A stretch of 64,000 nucleotides of DNA, taken from the NCBI GenBank assembly GCA_965219915.1, contig OZ244794.1, positions 3,162,001 to 3,226,000 of the forward strand. Direction: 5' to 3'. Source of the stretch: Bin80 sp965219915. GTDB taxonomy: Bacteria; Bacteroidota; Rhodothermia; Rhodothermales; Bin80. The position numbers and the translations under genes were made by a program. The notes beneath the pieces are model-generated. The model made no database searches, was not told the origin of the DNA, and saw only the letters and a list, made by a program, of their open reading frames with translations. How positions within the stretch are numbered: the stretch's first letter is position 1; the number at the start of each line of letters is the position of its first letter. Shown piece by piece: positions 63,174-64,000 of the stretch.

Positions 63174-64000
63174 CTACAGGCATTCTACCACTATTGCTGT
63201 TCCCCCGCCTGTGCCGTGACAGAGAGCGGCAAGGCCGAGTGATTTTCTGCGGGCCCTGAGGGCATTTAGGAGCGTCACAACAATTCTGGCCCCTGAGCAT
63301 CCGATTGGATGCCCCAAGGCAATGGCACCACCATTCACGTTTAGTACCCCAGGATCAATTCCAAGATCACGAACAAAAAGAAGCGTGCTTAAAGCGAATG
63401 CTTCGTTGTTTTCATATAAATCCATATCCTCCACGCGCATGCCAGTCCCCTCTAACGCGCGTCGAGCTGCCTCGGCAGGAACTTCTATAAACCGGTCCCA
63501 TGTTCCGGCAGCCCATGCACTTCCGTGTAGACGGGCTATCGGCCGTAGACCGTAGTCTCTCACAAACTTTCCGCTGGCAAGCAGAAGCGCCGCGGCGCCA
63601 TCGCTTATTTGGCTGCTGTTGCCTGCGGTCAGCAATCCATCCTGCACAAAAACGGAACGCAGATCGGCAAGTGTTTCTACCGTTGTGCCCGGGCGAATCC
63701 CCTCATCCTGCTCCAGACTGCCCTTCCTGGTAGGGATTGGGGTAATTTCGGCATTAAATTCACCATTTAATGCCGCCCTGTGTGCGCGGGAATGAGATTC
63801 CGCCGCCACTGCGTCCAGCTCTCTGCGGCTCATGCGGAGCGTTTGTGCCAAGCGCTCCGCCTGTACTCCCATAGCTTCACCGCTTGTGGGATCCGATAAT
63901 CCATCCCTGTACAACAGATCCATCACCGCCTCCCCCTGTCCAGGTAAATACTTGTACCCCCACCTGGCCTCGCTAGAAAGCGCAAACCTCGTATCCGACA
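63174..64000 (-). CDS. Thiolase / acetyl-CoA acetyltransferase (5' end outside window)
   Basis: The frame is open to the window edge; 275 codons are visible and the nucleophile-Cys region near residue 90 lies outside. Seen: RWGYKYLPGQGEAVMDLLYRDGLSDP, DMDLYENNEAFALS, NVNGGAIALGHPIGCSGARI with the catalytic His, and LCHGTGGGTAIV near the end. Canonical thiolases have EINEAFA and CIGGGMG, so ENNEAFA and CHGTGGG are small differences. It could act in beta-oxidation or in acetoacetyl-CoA formation. Confidence 0.9.
   Translation of the reverse strand, partial: SDTRFALSSEARWGYKYLPGQGEAVMDLLYRDGLSDPTSGEAMGVQAERLAQTLRMSRRELDAVAAESHSRAHRAALNGEFNAEITPIPTRKGSLEQDEGIRPGTTVETLADLRSVFVQDGLLTAGNSSQISDGAAALLLASGKFVRDYGLRPIARLHGSAWAAGTWDRFIEVPAEAARRALEGTGMRVEDMDLYENNEAFALSTLLFVRDLGIDPGVLNVNGGAIALGHPIGCSGARIVVTLLNALRARRKSLGLAALCHGTGGGTAIVVECL

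Noticed and set aside
1..64000. CRISPR arrays, rRNA operons, complete insertion sequences, phage genes
   Set aside because: No short regularly spaced repeats, rRNA-like stretches, transposase motifs or phage structural genes were seen on either strand.

Overview
The window looks like a chromosomal segment of a Gram-negative member of the Bacteroidota/Rhodothermota lineage, most likely Rhodothermia-like. The support is a PorD-type (DUF4835) protein of the type IX secretion group, a TonB-receptor-like protein with a carboxypeptidase-regulatory N-terminus, an Mrp ATPase of the form without the CxxC pair, a menaquinone methyltransferase, a long-form IspH, and A-rich starts that mostly lack a clear Shine-Dalgarno sequence. 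This assignment is an inference. Coding density is high, both strands are used in short operons, and genes run off both window ends (a GMC oxidoreductase on the left, a thiolase on the right). I saw no rRNA, CRISPR array, complete insertion sequence or integrase.

Layout. 1-1.84 kb: end of a GMC oxidoreductase and a coupled SnoaL-like exported protein. 2.1-5.24 kb: a G+C-richer island with an NCS1-type permease, a coupled 58-residue membrane protein, an L-rhamnose isomerase and only the first codons of rhamnulokinase, ending near tRNA-Leu(CAA). 5.5-11.2 kb: an M20 dipeptidase, two lipoproteins, IspH and squalene synthase, on the minus strand. 11.5-13.4 kb: an ABC-2 exporter plus a tiny coupled membrane ORF. 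14-22.8 kb: housekeeping genes (FloA, MoaC, acyl-CoA synthetase, PEP carboxykinase, PyrB/PyrR, DUF58, M20 amidohydrolase).

22.9-26.3 kb and 35.6-38.7 kb: two complete partner-switching sets, each with a membrane PP2C/SpoIIE phosphatase, a HATPase anti-sigma-type kinase and a STAS antagonist, with no sigma factor in view. The second set sits beside an ancient 1.67-kb tandem duplication. It left a nonsense-truncated phosphatase copy and a frameshifted stub of the divergently transcribed triple-repeat exported protein. Between the two sets lie Amt, a Tsx-like porin, NifU and Mrp Fe-S proteins, and Ppx/GppA. 38.7-49.3 kb: MenG, a biotin carrier, an epimerase, a TonB-receptor-like protein, an M23 peptidase, Def, DUF411, PorD, and a large propeller/barrel protein whose start codon lies 3 nt after tRNA-Ser(CGA).

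49.6-58.5 kb: AlaS, a DUF4097 adhesin-like protein with eleven TSDGD-type repeats, and an RND/MFP efflux pair. 59.5-64 kb: the most unusual locus. A GPP34 domain is fused to a cytochrome P450 whose I-helix lacks the usual acid-alcohol pair. It converges on a sterol C-24 methyltransferase homologue, followed by a thiolase. With IspH and squalene synthase in the same window, this suggests triterpenoid or sterol-like metabolism, but the link is inferred and the P450 substrate is unknown.
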